Assembly: GCA_016462095.1 (NCBI GenBank)
Contig: JAEMTW010000013.1
Location: 1 to 18,589 of the forward strand
Direction of reading: 5' to 3'
Source: Thermoleophilia bacterium
GTDB taxonomy: Bacteria > Actinomycetota > Thermoleophilia > Gaiellales > F1-60-MAGs149
Length of the DNA stretch: 18,589 nucleotides
In this document: one piece after another, positions 16,451-18,589 of the stretch
Layout: every line of letters starts with the position of its first letter
How positions within the stretch are numbered: position 1 is the stretch's first letter
The notes under the pieces: model-generated
Database searches by the model: none
Seen by the model: only the letters and a program-made list of their open reading frames with translations
What the model was told of the DNA's origin: nothing
Made by a program: the position numbers and the translations under genes

Positions 16451-17809
16451 CTAGGCCTCCCCGAGGGTGGCCAACGACGGGCCAACCTCATCGATATACG
16501 TGGTGGTGTAGCGGCCCGCACGAAACGTTGGCTCGTCGACGATCTCTCGAAGCAGTGGAATAGTGGTTGGAATGCCTTCGATCACGAACTCGTCGAGTGC
16601 TCGAGCGGCACGGTTGAGTGCAGCCTCGCGCGTCGGTGCGGTCACGATCAGTTTCGCAATCATCGAGTCGTAGAACGGCGGCACGGTCGCGCCATCCTCG
16701 ACGAACGTGTCGATCCGAATGCCTGGTCCAAGTGGTGGTCGAAACTTCTCGATCCGGCCTGGCGCCGGGCGAAAACCGTGCATCGGATCCTCAGCATTGA
16801 TACGGAACTCAATCACATGGCCACGTGTTTCACCGTCCCATGGTGGCACGCCTTCGCCGCCGGCGACGAGCAACTGCGCCTGCACGAGGTCGTAGCCAGC
16901 GACCTGCTCGGTGACGGGATGCTCAACCTGGAGCCGCGTGTTCATTTCCATGAAGTAGAACGACTGGTCCTCACCGACGAGAAACTCGATCGTCCCGGCG
17001 CCCGAATACTTGAGCGCCTTGAGGGCGGCCACGCCGGCGGCCTTCATGGTCTCTAGCGTCGCGGCGGCGAGAAAAGGCGAGGGCGACTCCTCGATCAGCT
17101 TCTGGTGCCGGCGCTGAATCGAGCACTCGCGCTCGCCAAGAATCAGTCCCCCACCCTCGCCGTCGCCCATCACTTGAATTTCGATGTGGTGCGCGTTGAT
17201 GACAGCCTTCTCGAGGTACATGCCGGCATCGCCAAAGGCGGCCTCGGCCTCGGTGCTCGCAGCCAGGAAGCCGTCGCGCACCTCGTCGGGGCCGTGCACG
17301 AGGCGCATCCCTTTGCCGCCACCGCCCGCTGCGGCCTTCAGCAACACCGGGTAGCCCGCCGCTTCCGCCACAATCGCGGCCTCTTCTGGCCCCGACAGGC
17401 GCCCAGCCGAGCCAGGCACGAGCGGTAGGCCAGCGTTGCGCATGGTGTCCTTCGCAACCGCCTTATCGCCCATCGTCTCAATAACCGCTGCGGAGGGACC
17501 AATCCAGACCAGGTCGTGCTCGGCACAGGCCTTGACCAGTTCGGTGCTCTCGGCCAGAAAGCCGTAGCCGGGATGGATCGAATCGCAGTCCGTCGTCAAT
17601 GCCGCCGAGACGAGTTGGTCCACACGGAGGTACGAGTCAGCCGCAGCGGGCGGTCCAATTTGGACCGCACGATCGGCGAGACGCACGTGCATCGCGTCCT
17701 TGTCGGCGGTCGAATAGACGGCGACCGACTCGATACCGAGCTCGCGGCAAGCCCGAATAATCCGGACGGCGATCTCGCCCCGGTTTGCAACGAGGCAGCG
17801 ACGCAGCAC
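16451..17809 (-). CDS. accC: Biotin carboxylase subunit (acetyl-CoA or pyruvate carboxylase)
   Basis: ATP-grasp enzyme that carboxylates biotin on its carrier protein. 452 aa, the usual size. Visible are the opening CLVANRGEIAVRIIRACREL, the glycine-rich ATP lid AAAGGGGKGMR (159-169), and the active-site block EMNTRLQVEHPVTE with Asn290, Arg292 and Glu296 in the same numbering as the E. coli enzyme. FRPAPGRIEKF and YDSMIAKLIV are family blocks of the C-terminal domain. The GTG start is 8 nt after the stop of the carboxyltransferase-BCCP gene. Because that partner joins a pyruvate/oxaloacetate-type carboxyltransferase to the carrier, the final acceptor could be pyruvate instead of, or in addition to, acetyl-CoA; the sequence of AccC alone does not decide. 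Confidence 0.96.
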   Translation of the reverse strand: MLRRCLVANRGEIAVRIIRACRELGIESVAVYSTADKDAMHVRLADRAVQIGPPAAADSYLRVDQLVSAALTTDCDSIHPGYGFLAESTELVKACAEHDLVWIGPSAAVIETMGDKAVAKDTMRNAGLPLVPGSAGRLSGPEEAAIVAEAAGYPVLLKAAAGGGGKGMRLVHGPDEVRDGFLAASTEAEAAFGDAGMYLEKAVINAHHIEIQVMGDGEGGGLILGERECSIQRRHQKLIEESPSPFLAAATLETMKAAGVAALKALKYSGAGTIEFLVGEDQSFYFMEMNTRLQVEHPVTEQVAGYDLVQAQLLVAGGEGVPPWDGETRGHVIEFRINAEDPMHGFRPAPGRIEKFRPPLGPGIRIDTFVEDGATVPPFYDSMIAKLIVTAPTREAALNRAARALDEFVIEGIPTTIPLLREIVDEPTFRAGRYTTTYIDEVGPSLATLGEA

Positions 17810-17817
17810 CGGTGGCC

Positions 17818-18589
17818 TCAGGCTCCGCTGGGGTCGATCTCGAAGAGCGGCTGGCCATACTCAACGGCCGATGCGTCCTCCACGAGAATCTTCTTGATCG
17901 TGCCAGCGGTCTCGGCCTTGAATTCGTTGAAGAGCTTCATGGCCTCGAGGATGCACAGCACCTGACCAACGGCCACGGTGGTGCCAACCTCGACAAAGGC
18001 AGGCTCGCCGGGAGCAGCACAGCGGTAGAACGTGCCAACCATCGGGCTTGTGATCTGCGTGCCGGTCGGCGCTGCCGCGGCCTCGGGTGCGTCGGTGGCA
18101 ACCGGCGCGGCCACAACGTGCTGGACCTGACTCTGCTGGCGCAGCGTAATACGCGTGCCGTTCTCCTCGACGGTCAATTCGCCGAGTCCGGTCTCCTCGA
18201 GCACCTCGACGAGGCTGCGGATGCGATCGTCCTCTTCGTTTGTAGCGCCTGGCGTGATCGCGTTATGCCGACCACGTAGACGCTCGAGCAGTGGCAGCGT
18301 GTCCTCACCGAACAGCGCCACGAGACAGAGCTCTTCCTCGCTGGTTGCGAGTTCGCCGGCCTCGGCGCGAGCGCCTTCGAGATCGGCAGGGACGGGCATC
18401 GACGAGGCACCACCATTACCGGCCTCGGCAAGTGCGAGCACCTCAGGGTTGACGGGAGCCGGCGGGCGACCCCACTCGCCACGAATCAGTGCCCGCATCT
18501 CGCCGTCGATCGAGTGCCAACGGCGCCCTTCAAGAACGTGGTCGATCGCCTGTCGTACGAAGACATCGCCGAGCGGCGATGTCTTCGTA
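17818..18589 (-). CDS. Carboxyltransferase (PycB/5S-type) tail fused to AccB-like biotin carrier; 5' end outside window
   Basis: 256 codons are visible and the frame runs off the right edge. The first about 125 match the C-terminal end of pyruvate/oxaloacetate carboxyltransferases: VRQAIDHVLEGRRWH, MRALIRGEWGRPPAPVNPEV and SEEELCLVALFGEDTLPLLERL. A complete AccB-type carrier follows: helix RIRSLVEVLEETGLGELTVEE, an Ala/Pro/Val/Thr linker, then the biotinyl domain with the thumb-bearing segment SPMVGTFYRCAAPGEPAFVEV and the biotin site EAMKL. The acceptor lysine codon is at 17935-17937. An ATG at 18498 would give 226 aa, but it lies in the middle of a conserved carboxyltransferase block, so it is not the start. 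It precedes accC by 8 nt. The likely product is the carrier plus transcarboxylase of a pyruvate carboxylase-like complex. Confidence 0.8.
   Translation of the reverse strand, partial: TKTSPLGDVFVRQAIDHVLEGRRWHSIDGEMRALIRGEWGRPPAPVNPEVLALAEAGNGGASSMPVPADLEGARAEAGELATSEEELCLVALFGEDTLPLLERLRGRHNAITPGATNEEDDRIRSLVEVLEETGLGELTVEENGTRITLRQQSQVQHVVAAPVATDAPEAAAAPTGTQITSPMVGTFYRCAAPGEPAFVEVGTTVAVGQVLCILEAMKLFNEFKAETAGTIKKILVEDASAVEYGQPLFEIDPSGA
18556..18589. repeat. Perfect 16-bp inverted repeat with 2-nt loop ending exactly at the window end
   Basis: Positions 18556-18571 are the exact reverse complement of 18574-18589, with only AG between. It lies inside the coding frame of the carboxyltransferase domain, and the outer arm ends on the last base. 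A true palindrome is possible, but such a tight foldback at a contig end is also a known assembly or amplification artefact. Confidence 0.85.

Noticed and set aside
17818..18498. A stand-alone 226-aa AccB starting at ATG 18498
   Set aside because: The frame is open further upstream and encodes conserved carboxyltransferase sequence on both sides of this ATG, so it is an internal methionine.

Overview
The window reads as ordinary chromosome of a high-GC actinobacterium. I suggest class Thermoleophilia (Solirubrobacterales/Gaiellales-like). This is inferred from the gene order accB-accC-nusB-xseB-ispA-tlyA-nadK-recN-pyrG-xerD, the two-subunit glycyl-tRNA synthetase, the many GTG starts and the TANNNT-type promoters; no phylogenetic marker was computed. 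Twenty-one protein genes fill almost the whole window, and twenty of them are on the minus strand. Two are cut by the window edges: glyS on the left and the carboxyltransferase/biotin-carrier fusion on the right. I see no rRNA, tRNA, CRISPR array, prophage or insertion sequence.

Layout along the minus strand, from right to left. (1) 18589-16451: the 3' part of a gene joining a pyruvate/oxaloacetate-type carboxyltransferase tail to a complete AccB-like biotin carrier, then biotin carboxylase accC. (2) 16448-11606: a tightly packed, often overlapping run nusB, xseB-like, polyprenyl synthase, tlyA, nadK, recN. (3) 11568-8063: a cyclase-family hydrolase, then pyrG with its own likely promoter, and an M20 peptidase 3 nt behind it. 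(4) 7972-6842: alanine dehydrogenase. (5) 6841-6634: the only sizeable non-coding stretch, about 208 bp, holding a REPIN-like element with perfect 38-bp inverted arms and a small tandem repeat. (6) 6633-3251: tyrosine recombinase xerD, a DUF4258/DUF2283 pair that looks like a toxin-antitoxin module, then fpg, glutaredoxin and recO. (7) 3261-2164: the only plus-strand gene, an exported PQQ-type sugar dehydrogenase, tail-to-tail with recO and head-to-head with glyQ. (8) 2096-1: glyQ and partial glyS.

The genes serve core functions: carboxylation and fatty-acid or anaplerotic metabolism, isoprenoid precursors, NADP and CTP supply, translation, rRNA methylation, transcription antitermination, DNA repair (recN, recO, fpg) and chromosome-dimer resolution. 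The accessory parts are the DUF pair, the REPIN-like element, the sugar dehydrogenase and perhaps the cyclase. I did not find a clearly new multi-gene system. The best candidates for a second look are the REPIN-like palindrome, the DUF4258/DUF2283 pair, the carboxyltransferase-BCCP fusion, and the 67-bp divergent region with two mirror-image leaderless-type promoters.
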